Below are positions 1-11,943 of a DNA stretch of 64,000 bases, one piece after another. How positions within the stretch are numbered: the stretch's first letter is position 1; each line of letters opens with the position of its first letter. Source of the DNA: Limanda limanda. Lineage: Eukaryota; Chordata; Actinopteri; Pleuronectiformes; Pleuronectidae. Under the pieces are notes generated by a model. That model was not told the origin of the DNA. It made no database searches and worked only from the letters and a program-made list of their open reading frames with translations. A program made the translations under genes and the position numbers. The stretch lies in the NCBI RefSeq assembly GCF_963576545.1, contig NC_083645.1, forward strand, positions 2,380,001 to 2,444,000. Direction: 5' to 3'.

Positions 1-692
1 TATTTCGATAAAAAATAACAAATGAGATTAGACAAAGGTTCAGCTGGATGTTAACTGGGAAAGTGGTCGTTAATGGCTGCTACCTTTACCTGTAGAGTAG
101 CAGGGCATTGCCATGGTACTTATTTTGTGTGCATGTAAAAACTAAAGGTGTATTAACATCTACTTTTAATTAACAGATATAAAAACCTTGAATTTCTCTC
201 TTTACCGTGAATATTTATGTGGAATTTCGATATATGTGGAATAAATCTAAACAATATTAAATGGCAAGGCAAGTCTATTTGTATAGCATATTTAAACAGC
301 AAAGGGAAATTAAAATGAACTTACTAGATCATTTCAATAATAAATAAACAAATAAAGTAAAGTTTTACAAAATTAAAGGTTAAATGTTACATCGGAGTTT
401 AGGGAATAAGTAATTATTTGATTAATAAAAGAGTGTAACAGGGCTTGAAATGGAAGAGCTGCAGATCTCTGAGAGCTGCTTGGTCCATTCTAAACATGCC
501 AGTTAGAGAAATGGGCTGTTTTCGTGTTAATGCTTCAGAATTATTCCTTGTCATTGGTGAGTCCTGCTTAAACAGTTGAACAATTTACTGTCACTTATTT
601 TTGAAATAGTTACTGAACTGCTGTATTTTTTCATACATTGCAAGTTGGATATTTTCTGAGTTAAGCGACCAACACAATCTTCAGACTCAAAT
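1..692. other. AT-rich non-coding stretch, no gene seen
   Basis: No coding region, known repeat or RNA gene is recognised. The sequence is AT-rich with many stops in all frames. It abuts the broken end of the Tc1 remnant that follows, so its last part may hold element sequence too decayed to recognise. Confidence 0.5.
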
Positions 693-1494
693 TGCACAAA
701 ATGCTCAATTGGTACAAAGGGGCCCAAAGTGTGCCAAGAAAATATCCCCCACACCATTACAACACCACCACCAGCCTGAACCGTTGATACAAGGCAGGAT
801 GGATACAAGGCAGGATGGATCCATGCTTTCATGCTGTTTACGCCAAATTCTGACCCTATCATCTGAATGTCGCAGCTGAAATCAAGACTCATCAGACCAG
901 GCAACGTTTTTCCAATCTTCTATTGTCCAATTTTGGTGAGCCTGTGCGAATTGTAGCCTCAGTTTCCTGTTCTTAGCTGACAGGAGTGGCACCCGGTGTG
1001 GTCTTCTGCTGCTGTAGCCCATCTGTTTCAAGGTTCGACGTGTTGTGTGCATTCAGACATGGTATTCTGCAAACCTTGGTTGTAAGGAGTGGTTATTTTG
1101 GGTCACTGTTGCCTTTCTATCATCTCGAAGCACTCTGCCCATTCTCCTCTGACCTCTGACATCAACAAGGCATTTTTGTCCACACAACTCCTGCTCACTG
1201 GATATTTTCTCTTTTACGGACCATTCTCTGTAAACCCTAGAGATGATTGTGCGTGAAAATCCCAGTAGATCAGCGGTTTTTGAAATACTCAGACCAGCCA
1301 GTCTGGCACAAACAACCGTGCCACTTTCAAAGTCACTTAAATCCCCATTCGATGCTCGGTTTGAACTTCAGCAAGTTGTCTTCACCACGTCTGGATGCCT
1401 AAATGCATTGAGGTACTGCAATGTGATTGGCTGATTCGCTATTTGTGTTAACAAGTAATTGAACAGGTGTGCCTAATAAAGAGGCCGGTGAGTG
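693..1494 (-). pseudogene. Tc1-like transposon remnant, 5' part with broken transposase
   Basis: Read on the minus strand, the element starts with CACTCACCGGCC next to a TA at 1495-1496, the usual Tc1/mariner arrangement. A helix-turn-helix DNA-binding region follows at about 1345-1215 (motif ISKTADLLGFSRTIISRVYREW). The start of the catalytic core has the motif AWSDES, whose Asp codon at 891-893 is the first residue of the DDE triad. The next codon is TGA at 882-884, where related elements have Arg, so the frame is closed by what looks like a CpG transition. A 16-bp tandem duplication at 786-817 adds a frameshift. Similarity stops near 693, after the motif VQAGGGVVMVWGIFSW, so the second Asp, the Glu and the 3' inverted repeat are missing. 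It is a dead, 3'-truncated copy. The family is clear from the protein motifs; the subfamily was not determined. Confidence 0.88.
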
Positions 1495-1884
1495 TATATA
1501 TTTAACTCAAGGTACTTTACATATTACATAAGGGTGAGCATAGTCGTCCCTGATGATAAGGTTATGTAAAGAAGAGGGTCATGTGCATAATCTAGAGCTA
1601 GTGGGAGCACGTAGGTGATAAACTTGAAGTGGTATATTGAGCAACTGACTATATTGTATTACCTTTTGGAAATTGCCCCAGGTGGAAAATATCTGAATTC
1701 TCCTTCATGCTCATAATTATTTTACAAGAAGTTTGAAATTAAAATAGCTGAAAAAAAATCCTCTTTATCATCATCAACAGAATTGCAACATTCATTATTT
1801 TTTTCTGTAAAACTTTTCTGCACTATTATTTTTATTATTTCGTCATCTTGTCATCCATTTGTCCATTTTAACACACAGAAAACT

Positions 1885-2100
1885 GTTTGGACTAACGGGT
1901 GAATCCAGGAATTTTGTATAACTTTCTTTATCATTGCAAAATAATGTGTTTTTTTACATTTTTAAAGAAAAAAAATAAATAAAACACTGGCTTATCTAAG
2001 GGACTTACATGTTTCAATAGATATATTTTTTGCAGACCCCATTGAAAAACAGTGTTTAGCGGAATGTTGGGTGGAGGCATATGCTTTTCTTAGTGTAATT
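1885..2100 (+). repeat. Interspersed fish repeat, copy 1 (decayed)
   Basis: The stretch shares CTTTCTTTATCATTG with the better preserved copy at 18487-18785. It also ends with a degenerate form of the terminal GGAGGTATG...TCTACTGA-type block (here GGAGGCATATGCTTTTCTTA). I recognise the family as a dispersed, apparently non-coding repeat common in percomorph genomes but cannot name its class. A poly-A-rich insertion lies in the middle. Confidence 0.4.
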
Positions 2101-3034
2101 ATAGTTTAAGTATAATTTAATAGGTATGTTCTGATTAAACAATAGCTACATGACATCAGTATCTTTCCCTTTTGGAGCCTTCCTCACATGGCTAATAAGC
2201 AGCTCCACAGGTGTTCCATGGAAGAGGCTGACCTCCATGTGTAATAGGGTGAATCAAAAGAATCTCAACAAAGTCTTCCTTATACCATCTTTGCACCACC
2301 CACCCCACCTACTACCACCACCTACTACCATCTTTGAACAAAGACAGGGAAACATCTAGAGAATTGCACAGTGGATTTCCCTTTTGATTTTCATTTGGAC
2401 AGGCCTGGGGCCCCATGAAAGAATGAGAGGTCAGCTGCATCTTTTATATCCTTGGGCTGGTTATCCCACGAGGGCTTAGACACGATTTTGGAGATTTGCG
2501 GGGCTTCATTTGAGATCTTGAGTCGTTTATGTAGATCCTGGTAGATTTGATTGATCGTATGTTACATCTGGCCCTGATTTGACTCTGATTCCTGGATGCT
2601 AGAAAATAATTATTTACCACCACCTTCCAACAACACTACACAGCCTACTTCATGGATGAGAAACCGTTTACCTGTCAAGGGCTATTGTTGTTTTCATAAC
2701 ATTATTTAAGGATCATACTCAATTATTGAAGACTAACCTCTCTAATGCAATAGTTGGAACTGCTTCTCTCTGGCAAGTCTTCTGATGTAAGAATATAATG
2801 GTGACAATCATATTGTTACAGCTCATTTTACACAAGTTGCATGGTATTTATTATATATTTAATTTTTTCAAGTTTCAAGTTGACCTAAAATGTCCTCGAC
2901 AACCATATGGAGAAATTACCACAGAGTTGCCACTGCTCCTTTGCTGATGTGGTGCACACAAAGCTTAGGCCGCTAAGCCTGCTGAGTCATTTTATTTAAC
3001 ATCACTCTCAACAGAAATAACTATATCTTGGACC
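2101..3034. other. Unique-looking non-coding stretch
   Basis: No gene or repeat is recognised. There is a short C-rich run of ACC/CTACC-like units at about 2290-2335. Otherwise the sequence is ordinary AT-rich DNA with short random ORFs. Confidence 0.4.
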
Positions 3035-4010
3035 CTATTCAGACTGTTTATCACCATCCGTTGTGAGTGATCCCATCACAAGTGGTCCGCACTAAGTACA
3101 GGTTTGAGTTAACCCAAATGTGTCCTCAATGTGTCATTAGATCTGATTTCTCTAACCACGTTCAAAGTTGATCTAGGACTTATGTGGCCCAATTTTTTTA
3201 ACAATGTGAAAGCAAGGACCGCTTACTTAGCTCACGTCCTCTGGCCAGCTAGTTTCACTTTGAACACATTTTCATGCTTCTCAGTGACCATACACTGATT
3301 GGTTGGTACCGACTGATAGAATATCAACACTGATGGCCATATCATGATTGATACTTTTTAAATGGGTAAAATCTTCTTCCTTATAGTCAATCATTTCCTG
3401 GCCCCATATTTGCCGGTCTCACTCACACAGGCGCACAGACACAAAAACACATCGATATCAGGCACATATGTAAACTCTGGGTAAAAAAAAAAACATAACT
3501 AGACCTAGGTAGTGCACATTGAGATCAGATCACAGTAGTATAACTCAATGAAATATAATTTCATGATCAAATGTCCTGTCATGCCATCAGAATGGCAAGT
3601 TATGTGAATTATGAATGTTGGCTTACTGATAAAATAGCTAATTTAATAATAACTAATTGAGCATTAAATGTGCTTTGACAAGAATTAAAAAAATATATAT
3701 ATTCAATGATGTGTGGGTTTGTTAAAAGCTATAGAGCTAACAGAAAACAAGGAATCGATAAATTCAATAGAAACACACTAGTATGAATAACCATGAGGCA
3801 GTGCTGGTGCCGTGTCCTTGAAGTACACGTCTGTAAACTGTAAAAATTGGTCTACGCATACACAACTGACTTAAGTGTTTATTTGCATATGGAGCTCAAG
3901 TGGTCACAGGAGACAAATTCAGGATGCATTTTAATGCCTAGTGTGAACAGACTAACTTAACACTGTCCACTTGTGATAAAATCTCTCAGGATGGTCATAT
4001 TGTGTCCGTC
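3035..4010. repeat. Possible decayed inverted-repeat DNA element
   Basis: The block at 3053-3085, reverse-complemented, aligns with 3967-3995. Both contain CCACTTGTGAT and end in GGATGGT, with a few mismatches and a short gap. The arms lie about 0.9 kb apart, and the sequence just inside them is not obviously coding. This fits an old non-autonomous DNA transposon, but the arms are imperfect and no target duplication is seen. An accidental or secondary inverted repeat is possible. Confidence 0.35.
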
Positions 4011-4064
4011 CATTGGCCTCGAACACCCCATCATTAGAAGGCCTTGCCTACCTAATTTGCACAT

Positions 4065-4430
4065 TTAAGGGATAGTTCACCGAAAAATGATTATTTACTC
4101 ATTATCCACTCACCACTATGCCAATGGAGGGGTGGGTGAAGTGTTTGAGTCCACAAAACACTTTTGGAGTCTCAGGGGTAAACAGTGTTGCAGCCAAATC
4201 CTATCCAATTGAAGTAAATGGGATCCCTTCTTCGATGTAAAAAAACAACAGAAAAAAAACACAACATACCTCCATACTGCTCCTGTGATGTCCTCCAAGT
4301 GTCCGCAATTCCCCACGTTCATATTAAATTAGAAACGGCGTCATTTACACTGTGTTTTAAGCCTAAATGTATTCTGATATCATCCTATCACAGCCACACC
4401 CCAAACATTTTTCGATGAACTATCCCATAA
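4065..4430. mobile_element. MITE-like element with GGGATAGTTCA ends, copy 1
   Basis: A 25-bp terminal inverted repeat is visible. The left end at 4065-4089 (TTAAGGGATAGTTCACCG...) matches the reverse complement of 4406-4430 at 23 of 25 positions. The interior is non-coding: ORFs within it overlap on both strands and resemble nothing. A related 360-bp copy lies at 32774-33133. The GGGATAGTTCAC end is widespread in fish genomes. It is probably a non-autonomous DNA transposon. The superfamily is unresolved because no clear target-site duplication flanks it. Confidence 0.75.
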
Positions 4431-5371
4431 AGATCAGTATAACTCAATGAGAAATTATCCAGTGATCAAATGTCATATGTTATTCACATAACTTGCCAGA
4501 TAAAGATTGCATGCTAGCTAAATTATGAAACAACAAAATTCATAAAATAACATAAATTTATCAATCTATAGTATCATTATTACTATACAAAAACTGTACA
4601 TGCAGGGGTACATTTCAAATGTGGATGAACACCTCTGTACAATAAAGTTGAGAATTGATCAGTTCGCATTTAAGTGTCTCAGGTCAGCTCGCCCGCTCAA
4701 ACCACATCAGACAGATATGACGGTTAAAGAGGATTTCATTGAAGCCCAAATTAGAAAAGCAAGCACTATATTTTTCATTAAAATATTTTAACAACTAAGA
4801 TATCTTCTTTTTGTGTGCCATCAGAAAGATAAAATATGATTTTTTTGGATGGTTATATGTGAGAGCTGGAGGGAAAAGCTTAATTGAGGCTGCAGAACAA
4901 AGCGACAAAGGATAGAAAGAAAGAAAGAGATGGAGGATGTGAACAGAAAGGTGGAGAAGCTGGGGAATGAGTGCACAACAGCTCAGGGAACCCCAGCCGT
5001 GAATAAGCAACAATCTCTTTGATTTCTGCCCTCCTTTTCTTTTCTAATAATGAGCACTTTTAATGTCTTCTCAGAATGTCATCTCCCAGTCTGCAACCAG
5101 CAGAGCTGGGCTGTGTGTGGGTGGCTGAGACCGGAGGGAGAGGGGGAGTTAGGAGAGGCTGGGAAAGTAGAGAGGGAACAGTCGAGAAGACGGCAGAAGA
5201 GGAGAGGAGTCTATGCACTGGTCTGGCACAGTTTTCTAATGAGAGTAATTATGTTTAATGCTGCTTTGTACTAACTAATCATCTTTAGCTGGGCTGAGCC
5301 AAGGGGTTCAGTGGGTGGCAAGTAGAGGTGAGTGTATGCAGTGTACTCCTTCATGTCTTTATAAGCATTAC

Positions 5372-5392
5372 TGTGTGTGTGTGTGTGCGCGC
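5372..5392. repeat. TG/CG dinucleotide microsatellite
   Basis: Eight TG units run into a short alternating GC run (GCGCGC). Alternating purine-pyrimidine of this kind can adopt Z-form DNA. Confidence 0.9.
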
Positions 5393-6914
5393 AGGCATGG
5401 GTGATAAAAATATTGATTTGAATCACCTTTTCAAATTATAAGTGAGTCTTTGTAAAATCAAGAGCCCTTGATAAAAAAATAGAAAGTTTTAATTGAAGTT
5501 CCAGTACGAACAATTTTTACTCAATCTATTGGACAGGGTCTGAGTTTCCTCTTCAGATGTCATCAAATGAGCTTTCTTCATTTAGGAGAGCTGGAATCCA
5601 AGTCTCACACACAACTCCATCTTGATAAAGAAAAATCAAAAGCACAAGAATATTTTCAAATGCAGATCAATCAGTCTATTTCCTGTTGTGTTTTTTTGTT
5701 GATCTAGCCATGGTTAGTTAGCTAGATAATAATATGTCAACAGCTAACTAGTATTCTACATATTTTTCTTTCTCACTAGTAATGGATTGTAAAAAAAAGA
5801 AGACTTACATGCATCAAATGTGCAAAAGCAGCTGTGTGAAATGAATGGCAGGTGTTCCAAAGTGAATACATACTGTACATGTTATTTTGACCCATGTATG
5901 TATCAAAGGGATAATTATTGGGTAGGCTGCTGAAATCTGCAGAAGAAGGGCTGGATTATCTTGGTAGTGACATTAATCACAATAAAAGAAAATCATGAAT
6001 ATTGTATTTAAATTATGCCTGTGATAATATTGTGTTAATCAATCCAGTACCAATTCAATCCTTTCTTGATCATTGAGACAGAAAACATTTAGTGTACACG
6101 TCAACATATTAGTTGTTAGGATAGAAATAATAATTACAATATGTGCTGTGCAAAACTCAACTGTTTCTCTCTGTAACCTTAATTTCCTTGGAATGAGGTC
6201 TGAAAGTTTTATTTACAGCCATGAGAAACAAGAGGCAAAAAACAAAGAAAGTGATACTTTGTGTTTATGATCTCCTCTGCTCAGTGTGTAGGTGTCCTGC
6301 TGACACAGAAACAATGGTGCAGTCACAGTGGTGTGTGTTACTTTCGTTTGGTCTTCCATCTTTGGAGGGAAGTAGAATCGAAGCAACTGCTCTCACATTG
6401 TTCTCAGAAGTTACAGACTAAGATGTATATGTGGTGGAATTTGATCCCTTGTTACATTTAAACACAGAGTATACCAGCTGAAATCAGAAGCATTTAAATT
6501 TCTCACTTGTTCCCTTAAGGAACGGGATTATCACACTATACGGAAATAAAAATGTTGGATTTTGTGCAGTCAATCACGATGAATAAAGTTTAAAAAACAA
6601 AAGCTATGTCAATCTTACCACCATGTTCAGACACAAAAGCGAAGACAATCTTCAATCTATGATTAATAAATACCATTAAAATATCAAATATCCAATTATT
6701 TATTTATTAATTGTCAGATTCCCTTCACATTTTTTACCAGCAATCTCAGTTTAAACTTGTTTAATGCTATTTTAACCCATTATCATAACATAGGTAATAT
6801 ATTTATATAGGTATATAAAACAATCATAGGGCACAGTGATGATGCTCTTACAAGACAATCCGTGCATCAAAAACGTAGCATGGAATTTGGAATGGTACGT
6901 TGCAGATGATATAC

Positions 6915-6920
<6 letters not shown>

Positions 6921-6966
<46 letters not shown>
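6921..6966. repeat. (TA)n microsatellite
   Basis: An uninterrupted run of 23 TA units is followed by a short break and more TA/AATA repeats to about 6990. The ORFs on the minus strand here encode only Tyr-Ile runs and are not genes. Confidence 0.97.
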
Positions 6967-6969
<3 letters not shown>

Positions 6970-7352
6970 TATATATATATAATATATAATTTCCATATAA
7001 ATTGACAACACTTTGGGCACCGGACTAAAGCATCTATAATAGATAAACAATTTATTAACTTATTATCCAAAGTAATTAAGTATATTATAAGTATGTGATT
7101 TCCTACTTAAGACCAGTACTCTGGAAGTTGTTACTTGAAAGGAATTTCACAAACACATAATTTGCAATTAACACACTAACAGCATTTAAACAACACTTAA
7201 AAAACTTAAAGATGTGATGGTATCCTTCTAAATAAAAGTCTGTGCTTCGAGCTATACACAGTGCTTGCAAAATGTACGATGTCCAGTTCATAAAACAACA
7301 CAACATCATCATAGTGTAACATTTACAACACTCTCTATGACTCCACATTATA

Positions 7353-7382
7353 CACTGCTCAAAAAAATTAAAGGAACACTTT
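7353..7382 (+). repeat. Left terminal inverted repeat of Tc1-like element
   Basis: Begins CACTGCTCAAAAAAATTAAA directly after TA. Pairs with 8865-8894. Transposase binding and cleavage site in the family. Confidence 0.93.
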
Positions 7383-7650
7383 TTTTTATCAGGGTATGGC
7401 ATGAATTCAATTGCACTTTTTTGATAATTATCTGGTCAGTTAAGTAGCAGAGGGGGTTGTTAATCAGTTTCATCTGCATTGGTGTTGATGGAATTAACAA
7501 CAGGCGCACTAGAGGGGCAACAATGAGACAACCCCCAAAATAGGAGTGGTTTTGCATGTAGAGGCCATTTCAAGTTTCTCCCTCTTGATCACTTCGACTG
7601 GTTTTCCATTAGTGTTGGCTTTAGCTAGAGTCATTATCTCTACTGGGAGC

Positions 7651-8640
7651 ATGAGGCGATTTCTTAACCCTACAGAAGTTGCACAGATTGTCCAACTCCT
7701 CCAGGATGGCACATCCATGCGTGCCGTTGCAAGGAGATTTGATGTGTCTCCCAGCATAATCTCCAGAACATGGAAGAGATTCCAGGAGACAGGCAGTTAC
7801 TCTAGGAAAGCTGGACAGGGCCGTAGAATCAATCAATCAGCAGGACCAATATCTGCTGCTTTGTGCAAGGAGGAACAGGTTGAGCACTGCCCGAGCCCTA
7901 CAGAATGACCTCCAGCAGGCCACTGGTTTGAATGTCACTGCCCAAACAGTCAGAAACAGACTTCATGAGGGTGGCCTCAGGGCGCGATGTCCTGTAGTGT
8001 GCCCTGTGCTCACTGCCCAGCACCGTGGAGCTCGATTGGCATTTGCTATAGAACACCAGAATTGGCATGTCCGCCACTGGCGCCCTGTGCTTTTCACAGA
8101 TGAGAGCAGGTTCACCCTGAGCACCTGTGATAGACGTGAAAGGGTCTGGAGAAGCCAAGGAGAACGCTATGCTGCCTGCAACATCGTTCAGCATGACCGG
8201 TTTGGTGGTGGGTCAGTGATGGTCTGGGGAGGCATATCCATGGAGGGACACACAGACCTCTACAGGCTAGAGAACCGCAGTCTTACTGCCATTAGGTATC
8301 GGGATGAAATCCTTAAACCCATGGTCAGACTCTACACTGGTGCAGTAGGTCCTGGGTTCCTCCTGATGCACGATAATGCCCGGCCTCATGTGGCAAGCGT
8401 ATGCAGGCAGTACCTGGAGGATGAAGAAATTGATGCAATTGAATGGCCCTCACGATCACCAGACCTAAACCCGATAGAACACCTCTGGGACATTATGTTT
8501 CGGTCCATCAGACGCCGCCAGGTTGCTCCTCAGACTTTACAGGAGCTCACTGATGCCCTTAGACAGATCTGGGAGGACATCCCAAAAGACGTTGTCAAGC
8601 ATGCATACGAGCACGTGGGGGCCACACAAGATATTGGGAA
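7651..8640 (+). pseudogene. Tc1-like transposase, frameshifted, catalytic DDE residues retained
   Basis: The product would cut and paste the element in the nucleus. The ATG at 7651 opens a helix-turn-helix domain (MRRFLNPTEVAQIVQ, then [19 protein letters not shown]) and a GQGRR basic linker. Near 7830 about 5 bases are missing relative to other copies and the frame shifts. The reading continues from about 7845 in the next frame with [17 protein letters not shown]. The catalytic core then runs unbroken: first Asp in FTDESRF (codon at 8099), second Asp in [10 protein letters not shown], and Glu in [10 protein letters not shown]. Thirty-four residues lie between the second Asp and the Glu, giving the DD34E signature of Tc1. 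Near 8585 a second deletion removes the conserved C-terminal segment and shifts the frame again. The open frame afterwards, to 8800, is spurious. It is inactive as it stands. Confidence 0.92.
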
Positions 8641-8864
8641 GCATTTTGAGTTGCAGAAATTGAATTTTGGCAAAATGGACAAGCCTGCCACATCACTTTT
8701 TACTATGATTTTCGGGGTGTCTATAAAATTGAGCCCTCTGTGGGCTGAAAACTTTTATTTCCATCAAAGATGTAGCATCCTTTTGTTCCTAAGACATTAA
8801 ACTGTCCATATCAGTATAAATATCCAACATCACTTTTTTTCACAATGAGATCTGATGTGTTTTC

Positions 8865-8894
8865 AAAGTGTTTCTTTAATTTTTTTGAGCAGTG
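8865..8894 (-). repeat. Right terminal inverted repeat of Tc1-like element
   Basis: Reverse complement begins CACTGCTCAAAAAAATTAAA and is followed by TA at 8895-8896. One mismatch to the left end was noted. Confidence 0.93.
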
Positions 8895-9770
8895 TATGTC
8901 CCCACTGCACTGGTACAGCACAATACATTACACAGAGTAGTGTAAACACAGAGTAATTATGCTGCACGTTGTGGGCTGTGATCCGAAGTTATTGAAATAT
9001 GGAATGTAGATTTTGGATTGCAACATAAGTACATCATCTGTTACTATAGTAACTGTCCACATCAAACATCACTACTGTCCTGTGTCTCTAGTTTCAGCAT
9101 GAATCAGATGACCAAATTACAAACACAGGAAAGAAGCAATCATAACTAAGACAAAATATATATTCAGGTTTGTTGCATAACATTTTACTAAAACTGATAA
9201 TTAATGTAAAACGTACGATGCTGAAATTATCAGGTTCCAGCATTTACACTATAGATATTTGTTTCTCCAAGTTGGAGTTTGTGAATATCTGTGAATATGC
9301 AGCAATAAAGCAAGATGAAAAAAAACACAGTGATACATGAAAACAGCAGTTTTTCACTGTGGTGTTTCATATTGTAAAGTGAATTTTATAAAGTCTTAAA
9401 TGTTATCGAAAAAAAAAGCAAATACCACTTCCCTTGCCTGAGTCGTAGTCTAATCAAGTGCCTCCTGGATGTCAGACTATTCAGAATAACAGAGAGCCTT
9501 CAAAAATGTATTTATTGTCGCTCAGTGTGGGGTTATGTGAGCCGCAACGTGTTCTCCCTCTTTCATCTTCATGTGAAGACAAAGACATGCACTTAATACA
9601 TTTTACAAATCGGATGTGATATTCAGATTCAGCAGATACGCTGTAAGTCTGTGATCATGAAGGCATTTGGGGGCGATGCATCCTCACATTCAAAGGAGAA
9701 AATAACATGTTGGGAATAAAACTGGATCAGAGGAAGTCAGTGATTGCTTTACTTGCTTGAGGAGAGGATG

Positions 9771-9797
9771 AGGAGGAGGAGGAGGAGGAGGAGGAGG
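9771..9797. repeat. (AGG)n trinucleotide microsatellite
   Basis: About nine uninterrupted AGG units, preceded by a purine-rich stretch (GAGGAGAGGATG). It could form a purine-strand triplex or quadruplex, but no function is implied. Confidence 0.9.
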
Positions 9798-11605
9798 CTG
9801 TTCAGAATGAGAGGCAGTGGGTTTAAGACAACCTCCTGGGGAGAACAGAGCACTAAGAGTTTTATCTCTCCTCCAAATGCTCTGCTTCTAGGTAGAACCC
9901 ATTTCACTGGTGATTTTAACTAGCTTAATGTGAAATGGCTGAAGATGAGAGTACGGACCCGTGCTTTCAAATATATAGTGCAACTCAAAGTGGGATAGTG
10001 GGGGTGGGGGATTTCTCTCAAAGTTTATCTTTTTTTGAATTTTGTTGTTCCGTTCAGAAGAAAATTAGACAGTTTGATCACGGCCTGAGTGCAGAGAGTC
10101 TGTGGAGTTGAATTAAGTGCACATTTTTATTTCCTTTTGATCTTAATCTTGCCATTATCACGTTCATATATAGAGCCAGGAGGAGTATTTCTCTCTGACA
10201 GCACAGACGGGGGTGAAGCTTCATCTGCTCCAGTAGAGCCACAGACTGTAATATGTTATATACCTTCACTCCAATAAAGATTGAATTATTAAGCTGTGGT
10301 AGCAGTCCTCCTGGCTGACTTTGTAGTATCATAAGGGATATAAGTCGTGCAATATAATGTGGACTTACAATGAAACACTGAAAGGTCTTTGATAGTATCT
10401 CAGTTATTGTTTTATTCAAGGTCCACAGAGAGTCTGGTTAAGAGTGTGGATACCAAACCGGAAGACCTTAGGACCAGTTGGGACCAGTTAGGACCCAATA
10501 GTATTTGATGGGACCTGATGTGGAAGGCCTGGTTCTGACAAACATTTTGAAATTAAATTTAGTTTGGGTTGGTAGTCATGTTGGCTGGGCAGGCCTACTG
10601 AATTCTCTTGATACACGTCTGCAATCAGGAAGGAAATCATGTTTGTCAGCTTTATCAGAATCAGTTCAGTTTGTCATGACTGCATCAGACTCAAGTCTAG
10701 TCTGGAAACAAAAATCGAAACTGCCTTTCTTGAAGTGTTTACGGCTGTTAGGTTTTGGATAGAAAAATACGTCAAGATCTGCACTCTAGTCCGGGTAAAG
10801 ACTTATAATAATTATTCAAACCACTTTTAGGAATTGCAAAGAATGTCATTCCAGATAACAGATTGAGGAGTGCTTTCTCTTTCCCAGCAGCAAGATAAGT
10901 CAATTATAGTAACTTTTGTTAATACAGCCAATTTAAAAACAGGCAGAGTTGACCCAGAGTGCTTTGCAATTACCGCAGATGGATTAAGTATTCATAAAAG
11001 AATGAGTAGTGTGAGAATAAAATCTTTATCAATGCAAGAGAAATGAGAGATCTGTGAGAAATTAAATAAAATCACGAGCAGTTTAAAATACATTTATAAG
11101 ACAATAAAATAGTAAAATTACGAGTGCATAGTGACACAATCATGGGGTAAGATAAGAATGAACTCAAAACAAGATAAAAAAAAAGGTTTATTTCAGTGGT
11201 GTAACAGGCCTTAATGTGGGATGAGGGGAAAGCATCCGAAAAAGCCCAACTCTTGGTTTAAAGTCTTGGGTGATATTATCTAATGTAATATGAAGCTCTG
11301 TGTCCATACACCAGTTTTTTCTGAAATTAAGTTTGGTATTTAATAGGTTTTCATAAAATTAAACAAAATTTGTTTTATTACTGCTCACATGCGTGGTTTA
11401 TATATAACTCTGAATGAGTCAGTTAACTTTACTTACTTTTTCAGCTATTGACATGGTGGTTTTACCTAGGATGTTTTTTTGTCAGTTAGTATTAGAAGTA
11501 AAGTAGATAGTGAATAAGGACACACATGTAAAGCTGATGACGACCGAGTGTTTCTATGTGTGTGAGCACATTTGAACTGAGAAGGAAAATGGACATGCAC
11601 CATTT

Positions 11606-11646
11606 GGGTGGCTGTGGCTGAGGGGGAGAGCGGTCGACCCGTAACA
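11606..11646 (+). repeat. SINE head fragment (tRNA-like)
   Basis: The sequence GGTGGCTGTGGCTGAGGGG, followed by GAGAGCGGTCGACCCG, resembles the A-box half of the SINE at 52744-53007. The B box and tail are missing, so this is a 5' fragment at most. Confidence 0.4.
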
Positions 11647-11879
11647 ATAACCTGCGTTGGTTGACAGCATTGTTTCCAGCTCATGTCTTGTGAACCCCTA
11701 GTAGATATCCCATAAAACTTGTGGTGTTTTGGACGCCTTGCTTCCATAAAACAGTTTGTTCAAGGCTAAGCTTGAGCTAATAGACTATCACAATTAATCG
11801 CAATCCAAACCTAACACCAACAGTAGCAAATTTGATAAATGTTATATTGGATGTTGTCTAGCAGCCCTTCATTTAGCCA

Positions 11880-11884
11880 TTGTC
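11880..11884. repeat. Target-site duplication, left copy (TTGTC)
   Basis: TTGTC directly before the LTR element is repeated exactly at 15644-15648 directly after it. A 5-bp duplication is typical of LTR retrotransposon integrases, including the Ty3/gypsy group. Confidence 0.9.
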
Positions 11885-11943
11885 TGTCACGGTTTGGATG
11901 GAAAGATGGACCCAGATGCAGAGATAGTTAAATAAAAGGGTTA

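Larger units (their letters stand above)
4431..7350. other. AT-rich non-coding stretch
   Basis: No gene is recognised in nearly 3 kb. The start (4431-4498) repeats, partly directly and partly inverted, sequence found at 3522-3609. Two microsatellites are listed separately. Short ORFs near 6772-7070 are products of the TA array, and those near 5050-5274 lack any recognisable motif. Confidence 0.45.
7353..8894 (+). mobile_element. Tc1-like transposon, full length, both inverted repeats present
   Basis: The left end (CACTGCTCAAAAAAATTAAA...) and the reverse complement of the right end agree over 30 bp with about one mismatch. A TA dinucleotide abuts each end (7351-7352 and 8895-8896), as expected for Tc1/mariner insertion. 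The 1,542-bp length is normal for the superfamily. The single gene inside is a transposase broken by two indels, so this copy cannot move itself, although its ends could still be bound by a compatible transposase. A truncated relative sits at 29948-30618. Confidence 0.95.
8897..11884. other. Non-coding stretch with simple repeats
   Basis: No gene is recognised. It contains a GGA trinucleotide array and, at 11606-11646, a short tRNA-like SINE head, both listed separately. Short ORFs between 10078 and 10830 have no motif and no consistent splice signals. Confidence 0.45.

Noticed and set aside
6508..6526. Palindrome GTTCCCTTAAGGAAC
   Set aside because: Isolated 15-bp palindrome with no repeated partner in the window.
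6772..7070. Minus-strand ORFs rich in Tyr-Ile
   Set aside because: Translation of the (TA)n microsatellite.
8641..8800. C-terminal extension of the Tc1 transposase ORF
   Set aside because: Follows a frame-shifting deletion. The residues are unlike the family and come from the 3' untranslated part.
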